Positions 30,871 through 39,192 of a DNA stretch of 53,547 bases are shown here, one piece after another; within the stretch, counting starts at the first letter, position 1; every line of letters starts with the position of its first letter. The stretch is from contig CAXTIG010000048.1 in NCBI GenBank assembly GCA_964244295.1, positions 1-53,547 of the forward strand, in the 5' to 3' direction. The position numbers were made by a program, and so were the translations under genes. This stretch comes from JAJAZB01 sp964244295. GTDB lineage: Bacteria > Bacteroidota > Bacteroidia > Cytophagales > Spirosomataceae. A model generated the notes under the pieces. That model was not told the DNA's origin. It saw only the letters and a list, made by a program, of their open reading frames with translations, and ran no database searches.

Positions 30871-32820
30871 ATGGAAGACCATAAAAAACACGTCGATAAA
30901 GTCTCAGCGGCGGGGTTGCTGGTGGCGCTCGGAATCATTTACGGCGACATTGGCACCTCGCCGTTGTACGTGATGACGGCGGTTATCGACAAGGCCGTCA
31001 TCACCGAAGACCTGGTGTTGGGGGCACTTTCCTGCATTTTCTGGACCCTTACCCTTCAAACGACCGTTAAGTACGTCATCCTCATTCTCCGGGCCGACAA
31101 CCGGGGTGAAGGGGGGATCTTCGCCCTTTATACCCTCGTGCGCCGTCACGCCCGCTGGCTTACTATCCCGGCTATTTTGGGCGGTTCGGCCCTCCTGGCC
31201 GATGGCATCATCACGCCACCCATTTCGGTGGCTTCCGCCGTGGAAGGGCTGAAAATTCAGTATCCCCACCTCGATGCCTACATCATTCCCATTGTCATCG
31301 GGATTCTGACCCTTCTGTTTCTGATTCAGGCCCTGGGGACAAAAGTCGTGGGGCGCTCGTTCGGCCCCATCATGTTCGTTTGGTTCGGGATGCTGGGTGT
31401 CCTGGGCATCATCTGGGTTTCGCGCGACTGGACGATTCTGCGGGCGATAAACCCGTACTATGGCTATGAATTACTTTTTGAGCGGCCCGGCGGGTTTTGG
31501 CTGTTGGGGGCCGTTTTTCTTTGTACCACGGGAGCCGAGGCCCTTTACTCCGACCTGGGCCACTGTGGGCGAAACAACATCCGGGTGAGTTGGGTGCTGG
31601 TGAAAACCTGCCTGCTGCTTCAGTATTTCGGGCAAGGGGCCTGGCTTATTTCGCAGGCCGGGCAAACTCTCGACGGACGCAAGCCCATTTATGAACTCAT
31701 GCCTGAGTGGTTCCTGCTACCGGGCATCGGCGTTGCCACCATTGCCGCTATCATTGCCAGCCAAGCCCTGATTTCGGGTTCGTTTACCCTCATCAGCGAA
31801 GCCATTCGGCTCAACCTCTGGCCGAAAGTGCGGTTGGTTTTTCCCTCCGACCAGAAAGGGCAGTTGTACGTACCGAGCGTCAATTTGCTGCTTTGGATGG
31901 GCTGCGTAGGCATCGTGTTGTACTTCCGCGAATCGTCGAACATGGAAGCGGCCTACGGATTGGCCATCACCCTGACGATGCTGATGACCACCGTCCTGAT
32001 GTCGTATTACCTCTACACCCACCGCTTTAATATGTGGGGCGTGTTGTTGTTTCTGGCTGTATACCTGACCATCGAAGGCTCGTTTCTGGTGGCTAACCTG
32101 CTCAAATTTACCCACGGCGGTTGGGTGTCGCTGGTCATTGGAACGACCATCGCCTCCGTGATGGTCATCTGGCTGCGGGCCTTCAACATCAAAGCCCGCC
32201 TGACGGAGTACGTCAAACTCGACCAGTACATCGAACCACTGCGCGAACTGAGCCACGATGAAAGTATTCCTAAGTACGCCACCCACCTGGTGTTTATGAG
32301 CAACGCCTCGCGCACGAGCGAAATCGAGTCGAAAATCATTTACTCCATTTTTCAGAAACGCCCCAAACGTGCCGATATCTACTGGTTCGTCCACGTGGAC
32401 ACTGTCGATGACCCTTACACGATGGAGTACAAGGTGAACATCATTGCGCCCGACGACGCTGTGAAAGTGACCTTCAAACTCGGTTTCCGGGTGGAACAAC
32501 GCATTAACCTCTACTTCCGGCGGGTCATTGAAGACATGGTGAAAAACAAGGAGGTCGATATCACCAGCCGCTACGAATCGCTGAGCAAGCAAAACGTCAT
32601 TGGCGATTTCCGGTTTGTCGTGCTCGAAAAATTTCTTTCCTACGAAAACGAACTGCCTTTCTTCGAGCGCATTACGATGGAGGCGTACTTTTTTATCAAG
32701 TCGTTCACCAACTCCGAAGACAAGTGGTTTGGCCTGGATAGCAGTTCGGTGAAAGTCGAGAAAGTGCCCCTCATCATCCGCCCCGCCGAAAACGTTCGAT
32801 TGAAGCGGATTCACGCCTAA
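30871..32820 (+). CDS. kup: Kup-family potassium uptake protein
   Basis: The 649-residue membrane protein has the KUP opening GIIYGDIGTSPLYVM, followed by NRGEGGIFALYTLV and GSALLADGIITPPISVASAV. About 12 hydrophobic segments fill residues 15-450, and a soluble C-terminal domain follows. Kup proteins take up K+ driven by protons. The ATG at 30871 (MEDHKKHVDKVSAAG) is preferred because the longer frame from 30820 starts inside the -7 box. Confidence 0.95.
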   Translation: MEDHKKHVDKVSAAGLLVALGIIYGDIGTSPLYVMTAVIDKAVITEDLVLGALSCIFWTLTLQTTVKYVILILRADNRGEGGIFALYTLVRRHARWLTIPAILGGSALLADGIITPPISVASAVEGLKIQYPHLDAYIIPIVIGILTLLFLIQALGTKVVGRSFGPIMFVWFGMLGVLGIIWVSRDWTILRAINPYYGYELLFERPGGFWLLGAVFLCTTGAEALYSDLGHCGRNNIRVSWVLVKTCLLLQYFGQGAWLISQAGQTLDGRKPIYELMPEWFLLPGIGVATIAAIIASQALISGSFTLISEAIRLNLWPKVRLVFPSDQKGQLYVPSVNLLLWMGCVGIVLYFRESSNMEAAYGLAITLTMLMTTVLMSYYLYTHRFNMWGVLLFLAVYLTIEGSFLVANLLKFTHGGWVSLVIGTTIASVMVIWLRAFNIKARLTEYVKLDQYIEPLRELSHDESIPKYATHLVFMSNASRTSEIESKIIYSIFQKRPKRADIYWFVHVDTVDDPYTMEYKVNIIAPDDAVKVTFKLGFRVEQRINLYFRRVIEDMVKNKEVDITSRYESLSKQNVIGDFRFVVLEKFLSYENELPFFERITMEAYFFIKSFTNSEDKWFGLDSSSVKVEKVPLIIRPAENVRLKRIHA

Positions 32821-32821
32821 A

Positions 32822-32900
32822 AAAAGCCCCCCAACCCCCGAAGGGGGCTTAAAAAACGTTCAGCAACGTAACTCCCCCTTCGGGGGTTGGGGGGCTTTTC
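32822..32900. terminator. Large hairpin between kup and the FAH gene
   Basis: AAAAAGCCCCCCAACCCCCG with GAAGGGGGC pairs with CCCCCTTCGGGGGTTGGGGG and CTTTTC at the far end. It starts one base after the kup stop and should act as an intrinsic terminator. The same GC word is a common dispersed repeat. It ends five bases before the next ATG at 32905. Confidence 0.85.
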
Positions 32901-32904
32901 CTAT

Positions 32905-33741
32905 ATGCACCTGTATAAAACCTCCTCCGGTCCAATTCTCCAGTACGACAACTTCGCCTACCAACTCGAAGACGAGTGGGATTCGCTGCTCGTGCGCGAC
33001 GATTTGGCCGGGTACCTGAACGCCGAACAAGCCCGGCTCCAACCCGTCGGCGGGGCCGAATGGCTTTCCGCCCAGGCCTTCGAAGCGCCCATCGGTAGCC
33101 AGGAAATCTGGGCCTCGGGCGTGACGTACCAGCGCAGCAAAATGGCCCGGATGGAAGAATCCGAGGCCTCCGGCGGGGCCACGTTTTACGACAAAGTCTA
33201 CGACGCTGAGCGCCCCGAACTGTTTTTCAAAGGCAGCGCCCACCACGCCGTAGGCACCGGCGGCGGGGTCAACATCCGTAAGGATTCGACCTGGGACGTG
33301 CCCGAACCCGAACTCACGCTCGTGGTTTCGCCCTCCGGGAAATTGATTGGCTACACCGTCGGCAACGACATGAGTTCGCGCAGCATCGAGGGCGAAAACC
33401 CGTTGTATTTGCCCCAGGCCAAAGTGTACGACCGCTGCGCCGGGTTGGGGCCGGGTATTTTCGTGACCGACGAGCCACTGTCACCAACGACGAAAATTGA
33501 GTTGCTCATCCACCGCGACGGCGAGGCCGTGTTTTACGGCGACATCACCATCGACCGCATCAAACGCCGCTTCGACGAACTCATCGGTTACCTGTTCCGG
33601 GAAAACTCCTTCCCGACGGGCGTGTTCCTGATGACCGGCACCGGCATCGTGCCCGACCACCCCTTCACCCTCCAGGCCAACGACGAAATCCGCATCACCA
33701 TCGAGCGGATCGGGACGCTGGTGAATGTTGTAAACGCTTAA
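32905..33741 (+). CDS. FAH-family hydrolase, probable 2-keto-3-deoxy-sugar-acid dehydratase
   Basis: The 278-residue protein begins MHLYKTSSGPILQYDNFAYQ. The FAH metal site is visible as the acidic pair in VPEPELTLV and the aspartate in GNDMSSRSIEGENPLYLPQA. The overall pattern, including WASGVTYQRSKMARMEES, is that of 2-keto-3-deoxy-D-arabinonate (or related) dehydratases. This assignment is supported by the next gene, a ketoglutaric semialdehyde dehydrogenase, which uses the product. A different 2-keto acid is possible. Confidence 0.75.
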   Translation: MHLYKTSSGPILQYDNFAYQLEDEWDSLLVRDDLAGYLNAEQARLQPVGGAEWLSAQAFEAPIGSQEIWASGVTYQRSKMARMEESEASGGATFYDKVYDAERPELFFKGSAHHAVGTGGGVNIRKDSTWDVPEPELTLVVSPSGKLIGYTVGNDMSSRSIEGENPLYLPQAKVYDRCAGLGPGIFVTDEPLSPTTKIELLIHRDGEAVFYGDITIDRIKRRFDELIGYLFRENSFPTGVFLMTGTGIVPDHPFTLQANDEIRITIERIGTLVNVVNA

Positions 33742-33748
33742 AGTAGCG

Positions 33749-33833
33749 GGGTCACCCTGAGCGGAGTCGAAGGGTGTGCGGTGGGCCAGCGCTGACCTGC
33801 CGCACACCCTTCGACTCCGCTCAGGGTGACCCC
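33749..33833. repeat. Long perfect-arm hairpin between the FAH and aldehyde dehydrogenase genes
   Basis: GGTCACCCTGAGCGGAGTCG with GAAGGGTGTGCGG pairs exactly with the inverse at 33799-33832. The loop is about 20 bases. It lies in the spacer of two co-directional genes that work in one pathway. The CCTGAGCGGAGTCGAAGGG word is known to me as a dispersed repeat in many phyla. Confidence 0.95.
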
Positions 33834-33853
33834 AGTTCTTTCCCAAAAAATAA

Positions 33854-35440
33854 ATGGAATTAACCGGACACCACTTCCTCGGCTCCTCGCGCTCCGCCGA
33901 GGGACAGCCAACTTTTCAGGGCTTCAACCCCGCCACCGGCGAGGCCCTGCCTACCCATTTTTACGAAGCCACGCCCGCTGAAGTAGGCCAAGCGGTCGAA
34001 AAAGCAGCAGCGGCGTTCGCCGTTTTTCGTAAAAAATCGGGCGTTGAAAAAGCCATTTTTCTCGAAAAAATCAGCGAAGAAATCGTCGCGCTGGGCGATG
34101 AATTACTTCAGATCGCCAGCCTCGAAACCGCCCTGCCGCTGCCCCGCCTGACCGGCGAACGGGGCCGCACAGTGGGTCAGCTAAAACTCTTCGCCGATCT
34201 GCTCCGCGAAGGTTCCTGGGTGGATGCCCGCCTCGACACCGCCCTGCCCGACCGTCAACCCGCTGCCAAACCCGACCTGCGGCAAATGCAACGGGCACTT
34301 GGCCCGGTGGGGGTATTTGGCGCGAGCAATTTTCCGCTGGCTTTTTCGGTCGCCGGGGGCGACACGGCTTCGGCGCTGGCCGCCGGGTGTCCGGTGGTAT
34401 TTAAGGCGCACCCGGCCCATCCCGCCACCTGCGAACTCGTGGCCGGGGCCATCGTGCGGGCCGTCGAAGCCTGCGGCCTGCCCGACGGGACATTCTCGCT
34501 CGTGCAGGGTGCGGGTACCGAAGTGGGGATGGCGCTGGTGCAGCATCCACTCGTGAAGGCCATCGGGTTTACCGGCTCGTACCGGGGCGGTAAGGCACTG
34601 TTTGATGCCGCCGTGCGCCGCCCGGATCCGATTCCGGTGTACGCCGAAATGGGCAGCACCAACCCGGTTTTCATCTTGCCCGGTGCCCTGCGCGAACGCG
34701 GCGCGGTGCTGGCGGCGGGGCTGGCGGGCAGCATCACGCTGGGCGTGGGGCAGTTTTGCACCAACCCCGGCGTGTTCGTGGTGCCGACCCTTTCCGAAAC
34801 GAGTGATTTTGTGAAAACCGTTGGGGAAAAACTCAGCGCCACCGCCCCCGGCGTGATGCTCACGAGCGGCATCCGGCAAGCCTACGCCAACGGCATCGGC
34901 AAACTGGGCCTGGTCGGCGGCACCGAGCGCCTCACCCTCGCCGAACTGACGGGCGAACCCGGCACGGTTACGCCCCAACTGCTCCGCACGACGGCGGCGG
35001 CGGCGCTGGCGAACCCCGAACTGACGGAGGAAGTCTTCGGCCCCTCGTCGGTGGCCGTCGTGGCCGACGACAAGGCGCAGACGCTGGCGTTCGCCCGCAA
35101 TCTGCACGGCCACCTCACGGCCACGCTCCACGGTACGCCGGAGGATTTGGCCGAATACGCCGATTTGATTGAGATTCTGGAAACCAAAGTCGGGCGGCTG
35201 ATCATCAATGGCTTCCCAACGGGCGTGGAAGTGGCCTCGGCGATGGTTCATGGCGGTCCCTTCCCCGCCACGACCGACTCGCGCAGCACGTCGGTCGGCA
35301 CGGCGGCGATTTTTCGCTTCACCCGGCCCGTGTGTTACCAGGATTTCCCGGAAACGCTGCTGCTTGATGAATTGAAGGCCAACAACCCGCTGGGTATTTG
35401 GCGACGGGTGGATGGGGCATTGACGAACAAACCGGTTTAA
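33854..35440 (+). CDS. 2,5-dioxovalerate (alpha-ketoglutaric semialdehyde) dehydrogenase
   Basis: The 528-residue aldehyde dehydrogenase has the cofactor region PVGVFGASNFPLAFSVAGGD, the glutamate in YAEMGSTNPVF and the catalytic Cys302 in GQFCTNPG. ASNFPLAFSVAGGDTASALA is typical of the type III ketoglutaric semialdehyde dehydrogenases rather than of general aldehyde dehydrogenases. The enzyme yields 2-oxoglutarate at the end of non-phosphorylating pentose or sugar-acid pathways. The FAH-family dehydratase directly before it fits that pathway. Confidence 0.88.
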   Translation: MELTGHHFLGSSRSAEGQPTFQGFNPATGEALPTHFYEATPAEVGQAVEKAAAAFAVFRKKSGVEKAIFLEKISEEIVALGDELLQIASLETALPLPRLTGERGRTVGQLKLFADLLREGSWVDARLDTALPDRQPAAKPDLRQMQRALGPVGVFGASNFPLAFSVAGGDTASALAAGCPVVFKAHPAHPATCELVAGAIVRAVEACGLPDGTFSLVQGAGTEVGMALVQHPLVKAIGFTGSYRGGKALFDAAVRRPDPIPVYAEMGSTNPVFILPGALRERGAVLAAGLAGSITLGVGQFCTNPGVFVVPTLSETSDFVKTVGEKLSATAPGVMLTSGIRQAYANGIGKLGLVGGTERLTLAELTGEPGTVTPQLLRTTAAAALANPELTEEVFGPSSVAVVADDKAQTLAFARNLHGHLTATLHGTPEDLAEYADLIEILETKVGRLIINGFPTGVEVASAMVHGGPFPATTDSRSTSVGTAAIFRFTRPVCYQDFPETLLLDELKANNPLGIWRRVDGALTNKPV

Positions 35441-35465
35441 GATTTTTAAAAAAGTGGAAAAAAAC

Positions 35466-35545
35466 GTTGTCACGCTGAGCTGGTCGAAGCGCCTTTTGAT
35501 TGTGAAAAAGGCGCTTCGACCAGCTCAGCGTGACAACGTTTTTTC
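35466..35545. repeat. Long perfect-arm hairpin after the aldehyde dehydrogenase gene
   Basis: GTTGTCACGCTGAGCTGGTC with GAAGCGCCTTTT pairs exactly with AAAAGGCGCTTCGACCAGCTCAGCG and onward, then TTTTTT follows. It may act as a terminator as well. The word family is dispersed in many genomes. Confidence 0.9.
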
Positions 35546-35631
35546 ATGAAAAGCGAAATCCAAAATACCTTCAAGGTCTTCAGGGAGAGGTTTTTTTAAT
35601 GCCTTTTCCCCTTTCCTTTCTCCCAAAAACT

Positions 35632-36693
35632 ATGAACATCCTCATCACCGGTGGAGCCGGGTTCGTTGGCTCCTCGCTGGCGGTTTCGTTGAAAAAGAAT
35701 TACCCAGCGTATCAAATTTTCGCCCTCGACAACCTCAAACGCCGGGGTTCGGAATTGAACCTGGCCCGACTCCAGAAAGCGGGCGTGCAGTTCGTCCACG
35801 GCGACATCCGTTCGAAGGAAGATTTTGATGCCCTGCCGCCGGTGGATGCCGTCATCGAAGCCTCCGCCGAGCCTTCCGTACTGGCCGGGCTGAACGGGAC
35901 ACCCGACTACCTCATCAACACCAACCTGCTCGGTACCATCAACTGCCTCAACTACGCGCTCAAGCACCGGGCGGCGTTCGTGTTTCTGTCCACGAGCCGG
36001 GTGTACCCGATTAAGACGATTGAAAAACTGAATTTTGTCGAAGCAGAAACCCGCTTCGCCCTCGCCGAAGAACAGCCCGTGCGGGGCGTTTCGGCCCAGG
36101 GCATCGCCGAAGATTTTCCGCTCGACGGGGCGCGTTCGCTCTACGGCGCGACCAAACTGGCCTCCGAACTGCTGATTCAGGAGTACAACGAATTTTACGG
36201 CCTGAAAACGGTCATCGACCGCTGCGGGGTGATCACCGGACCCTGGCAAATGGGCAAGGTGGACCAGGGCGTGATGGTGCTGTGGGTCGCCCGGCATTTT
36301 TACGAACAACCCCTGGCCTACATCGGCTACGGCGGCACCGGCAAGCAAACCCGCGATATGCTCCACGTCGCCGACCTCTACCGGCTGGTGGACTGGCAAC
36401 TCCACCACCTCGACGCCGTGAACGGGGAAATCCTGAACGCCGGGGGTGGGGTGGCAGTGAGCGCTTCGTTGCAGGAACTGACGAAACTTTGCCAGGAAGT
36501 GACCGGCAAGACCATTCCCATCAGTTCGATTCCCGAAAACCGCGCCGCCGACATCCGGCTGTACGTGACCGACAACTCAAAAGTGACGGCCCTGACGGGC
36601 TGGGCACCGCAAATCGGAATGAAGCAAATCGTGACGGAAATTCACGACTGGATTGGGGAGAATGCCGAGGCGCTGAGTTACGTGCTGAAATAA
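35632..36693 (+). CDS. NAD-dependent nucleotide-sugar epimerase (CDP-paratose 2-epimerase-like)
   Basis: The 353-residue protein is an extended short-chain dehydrogenase/reductase. It begins MNILITGGAGFVGSSLA with the GxxGxxG motif at residues 7-13, and the active-site Tyr171 and Lys175 lie in LYGATK. LSTSRVYP is the serine-containing strand. GVITGPWQMGKVDQGVMVLW and YIGYGGTGKQTRDMLHV are closest to my memory of CDP-paratose/tyvelose 2-epimerases. The substrate is therefore likely a nucleotide sugar for surface glycans. The frame is open from 35530, but the family start is MNILI. No other sugar-nucleotide gene is adjacent. Confidence 0.8.
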   Translation: MNILITGGAGFVGSSLAVSLKKNYPAYQIFALDNLKRRGSELNLARLQKAGVQFVHGDIRSKEDFDALPPVDAVIEASAEPSVLAGLNGTPDYLINTNLLGTINCLNYALKHRAAFVFLSTSRVYPIKTIEKLNFVEAETRFALAEEQPVRGVSAQGIAEDFPLDGARSLYGATKLASELLIQEYNEFYGLKTVIDRCGVITGPWQMGKVDQGVMVLWVARHFYEQPLAYIGYGGTGKQTRDMLHVADLYRLVDWQLHHLDAVNGEILNAGGGVAVSASLQELTKLCQEVTGKTIPISSIPENRAADIRLYVTDNSKVTALTGWAPQIGMKQIVTEIHDWIGENAEALSYVLK

Positions 36694-36790
36694 AAGGTGG
36701 CACCGACCTCTGGTCGGTGCTCGCGTTCCGGCAACGCACCTGGCTACCTGGCTGACAACCAAACGCCGACCGGAGGTCGGCGCCACCTTA
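36692..36790. repeat. Hairpin between the epimerase and MoxR genes, dispersed repeat copy 2
   Basis: AAGGTGGCACCGACCTCTGG pairs with its inverse at 36766-36790 (CCGACCGGAGGTCGGCGCCACCTT-type), with a middle of about 45 bases. The first 28 bases equal 7649-7676. It lies between convergent genes and overlaps the moxR stop codon at 36788-36790. Confidence 0.9.
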
Positions 36791-37768
36791 ACGGCCAATC
36801 GCCACCCTTCGCAAAATCGTCTCAATGACCTGCGGCGTGGTGATGCCGTCGGCTTCGGCTTCGTAGTTGAGCAGAATGCGGTGGTTGAGCACGTCGGGGG
36901 CGATTTCCTTGATGTCTTCGGGCAGCACGTAGTCGCGGTCATCGAAATAGGCCAGCACCTTCGCCCCCAAGTTGATGGCGATGCTGGCGCGGGGCGAGGC
37001 CCCGTATTGGATGTACCGGGCTTCGTCTTTCAGCCCGTACTGCAAGGGGCGGCGCGTGGCAAACACCAGTTCGATGATGTAGCGCTCCAGGGTTTCGCTG
37101 ATGCCAATCTGGTTGATTTCGTGGCGGATGGCGAAAATGTCTTCCCGGTTCAGGATGGGTTTTATTTCGTACTCGAACTCCATGTTGGCCATGCGGCGCA
37201 TCACTTCGAGTTCGTCGCTTTTTTCGAGGTAATCCACGAACACCTTGAGCATGAAACGGTCCACCTGGGCTTCGGGCAGGGGGAAAGTGCCCTCCTGCTC
37301 CACGGGGTTTTGGGTGGCCATGACCAGGAAAGGCTTGTCGAGCGGAAAGGTCTCGTCGCCGATGGTCACCTGACGCTCCTGCATGGCTTCGAGCAGGGCC
37401 GACTGCACTTTGGCCGGGGCGCGGTTGATTTCGTCGGCCAGGATCAGGTTGGCAAAAATCGGCCCCTGTCGTACTTTGAAATCATCGAGCCGCCGGTCGT
37501 AAATCATCGTACCGATGAGGTCGGCGGGCAGCAGGTCGGGGGTGAACTGGATGCGCTGGAAGTCAAGGTTGAGCACCTTTGCCAGCGTGTTGACGGTCAG
37601 GGTTTTGGCTAATCCCGGTACGCCTTCGAGGAGGATGTGCCCGCCCGTAAACAAGCCCACCAGCAGGCGGTTGAGCAGGCGTTCCTGCCCCACCACGACC
37701 TTGCTCATCTCGGCCAGTACCTGCCGGACTTTGCGCTGCAACTGGGGGGATGTTTGAACGTCGGCCAT
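36788..37768 (-). CDS. MoxR-family AAA ATPase
   Basis: The 326-residue ATPase begins MADVQTSPQLQRKVRQVLAE. The Walker A is GVPGLAKT, Walker B is LILADEINRAP, and sensor 1 is in FLVMATQNPVEQEGTFPLP. MoxR proteins act as chaperones that insert cofactors or metal into partner proteins, often with DUF58 and von Willebrand A-domain proteins. None of those partners is within the window upstream or downstream. The ATG at 37768 is chosen because it matches the family; the frame is open to 37822. Confidence 0.94.
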   Translation of the reverse strand: MADVQTSPQLQRKVRQVLAEMSKVVVGQERLLNRLLVGLFTGGHILLEGVPGLAKTLTVNTLAKVLNLDFQRIQFTPDLLPADLIGTMIYDRRLDDFKVRQGPIFANLILADEINRAPAKVQSALLEAMQERQVTIGDETFPLDKPFLVMATQNPVEQEGTFPLPEAQVDRFMLKVFVDYLEKSDELEVMRRMANMEFEYEIKPILNREDIFAIRHEINQIGISETLERYIIELVFATRRPLQYGLKDEARYIQYGASPRASIAINLGAKVLAYFDDRDYVLPEDIKEIAPDVLNHRILLNYEAEADGITTPQVIETILRRVAIGR

Positions 37769-37792
37769 GCAAAAGATTCGTTTGGCGAGGCC

Positions 37793-37822
37793 GAAAGTAG
37801 GTTTTTCCGCCCGAAAACGCAA
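37793..37822 (-). promoter_or_regulatory. Candidate promoter of the MoxR gene
   Basis: On the minus strand TTG (37822-37820) and TACTTTCG (37800-37793), spaced by 19 bases, fit the pattern with one mismatch in the -7 box. Confidence 0.5.
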
Positions 37823-37826
37823 CTTG

Positions 37827-37904
37827 AAGAAGGAGCGAGGAGTGAGTAAAAAGGCATCTTGTTTTTCTATTCACTCCTCGCTCCTGACTCCTCGCTCCTT
37901 CTTT
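37827..37904. repeat. Heptamer stem-loop between MoxR and DUF486 genes
   Basis: AAGGAGCGAGGAGTGAGTAA on the left pairs with CACTCCTCGCTCCT and CGCTCCTT on the right, with one extra heptad on the right. The loop is about 18 bases. It lies three bases before the end of the DUF486 gene. Confidence 0.9.
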
Positions 37905-37907
37905 TAT

Positions 37908-38279
37908 TCACCATTTCCTAAAAATCACGTACACCGCCAGCACGATGAGCGCGAAGCCGAGGAGGTGATTCCAGGCGAGTTTTTCGGTACGAAAAATAAA
38001 TACCGTCGTCAGCGTAAATACCAGCAGCGACACGGCTTCTTGAATCGTCTTCAACTCGAACATCGAAAACGGCCCGCCGTTCTCGCGGAACCCGATCTTG
38101 TTGGCGGGCACCTGAAAAATGTACTCGAAAAAGGCCAGTCCCCAACTAATGAATATCACCGCCCAGAGGCCCAGTTTGGCGAGCGTCGGGTAGTTTTTGA
38201 ACTGCAAATGCCCGTACCAGGCCAGGGTCATAAAAAAGTTGGAGAGTATTAGCAGGCCGATTGTGTAAAATGCTTTCAT
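37908..38279 (-). CDS. DUF486 (DMT-like) small membrane protein
   Basis: The 123-residue protein begins MKAFYTIGLLILSNFFMTLA and has four hydrophobic segments. SWGLAFFEYIFQVPANKIGF and FELKTIQEAVSLLVFTLTTV are typical of DUF486, which belongs to the drug/metabolite transporter-like group. The function is unknown. The ATG at 38279 is chosen over upstream codons in the open frame to 38396 because the family starts there. It lies 37 bases downstream of prmC on the same strand. Confidence 0.88.
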   Translation of the reverse strand: MKAFYTIGLLILSNFFMTLAWYGHLQFKNYPTLAKLGLWAVIFISWGLAFFEYIFQVPANKIGFRENGGPFSMFELKTIQEAVSLLVFTLTTVFIFRTEKLAWNHLLGFALIVLAVYVIFRKW

Positions 38280-38316
38280 ACGTTGGTTGGGCGGGGTGTA
38301 GCCCGCCAGAAACTCT

Positions 38317-39192
38317 TCACCAAACCGCCCGCACGAAACGGTCTTTCCCCGATAAGTCCACGACCACTTCCGCCGAAGTAAATCCGGCTTCAGCAAACAC
38401 CGCCGCCGTTTCCACCCCGAACCGTTCGTTGATTTCTACGAAAATCAATCCACCGCTCACCAGGCTCGCCGCGCCCAGCCGGGCGATGGCCCGGTAAAAA
38501 AGGAGCGGGTCGTCGTCGGGCACGAACAGGGCCAGGTGCGGCTCGTGGTCGAGTACATTGGGCCGCATGGCGGCGGCTTCGGCGCGGGCTACGTAGGGGG
38601 GATTGGAAACTAGAATTGAGAATTGAGAATTGAGAATTGAGAACGGTTCGCCGCGTGATTGAGAATTTAACGCATCCTGCTGCTCGAACTGCACGTTCGC
38701 GCCGAGGCGTTCGGCGTTTTGCCGGGCTACGGCGAGGGCATTTTCCGAAATATCCCAGGCCGAAACTGCCGCGCCGGGCAGTTCGAGCGCCAGCGTTATG
38801 GCAATGCAGCCGCTGCCGGTGCCGACATCTAAAATTGAGAATTGAGAATTGAGAATTGAGAATTGAGAGTTGGGAATTTTGTCAATTACCAAACGTACTA
38901 ATTCCTCCGTCTCAGGCCGGGGGATGAGCGTGGCGGGCGTGACCCGGAACGTTCTGCCGTAAAAAGCTGCCTCGCCCAGCACGTATTGCAGTGGTTCGTG
39001 CGCCCGGAGGCGGGCCAGCAGAGGGTGCCAGTCGGGTTGGGGCGGGAGAGGTTTGTCGAGTAAAACGTCGGTGCGGGAAAGGTGCAGGAACTGGTCGATC
39101 AGGCGGTAGGCAATGGCCTGCGCTTCGGGGCGGTCGTAGGCTGGAGAAAGCTGCTCCGTCAGGAAGCGAAAGAGGGCCTGGGCGGTACTCAC
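38317..39192 (-). CDS. prmC: Release-factor glutamine methyltransferase, carrying two heptamer-repeat insertions
   Basis: The 291-residue enzyme methylates the glutamine of the GGQ motif in RF1 and RF2. It has the N-terminal helical domain, motif I LDVGTGSGCIAI (residues 121-132) and the NPPY motif (197-200) that binds the target glutamine. Two additions do not occur in family members: PNSQFSILNSQFSIL before motif I (about residues 107-121) and SRGEPFSILNSQFSIL before VSNPPY (about 179-194). Both are translations of tandem heptamer DNA. The reading frame is kept. The GTG start at 39192 overlaps the stop of the gene before it. If the enzyme folds, the additions sit next to the cofactor and target sites. 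Confidence 0.93.
   Translation of the reverse strand: MSTAQALFRFLTEQLSPAYDRPEAQAIAYRLIDQFLHLSRTDVLLDKPLPPQPDWHPLLARLRAHEPLQYVLGEAAFYGRTFRVTPATLIPRPETEELVRLVIDKIPNSQFSILNSQFSILDVGTGSGCIAITLALELPGAAVSAWDISENALAVARQNAERLGANVQFEQQDALNSQSRGEPFSILNSQFSILVSNPPYVARAEAAAMRPNVLDHEPHLALFVPDDDPLLFYRAIARLGAASLVSGGLIFVEINERFGVETAAVFAEAGFTSAEVVVDLSGKDRFVRAVW
38611..38655. repeat. Heptamer direct repeat in prmC (NPPY side)
   Basis: The plus-strand word AATTGAG or its phase shifts repeats about four times (38613-38640). A short extra copy, ATTGAGAATTT, lies at 38658. There is no inverted arm next to it. In the coding strand three heptamers give the seven residues NSQFSIL. Confidence 0.9.
38829..38873. repeat. 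Heptamer direct repeat in prmC (motif I side)
   Basis: The word AATTGAG repeats five times from about 38831, and then GAGAGTTGGGAATTTT follows. It has the same word and the same orientation as the copy at 38611-38655, about 215 bases away. Confidence 0.9.

Noticed and set aside
34181..35473. Minus-strand ORF opposite the aldehyde dehydrogenase
   Set aside because: The same type of shadow; composition is Arg/His/Gly-rich and shows no motif.
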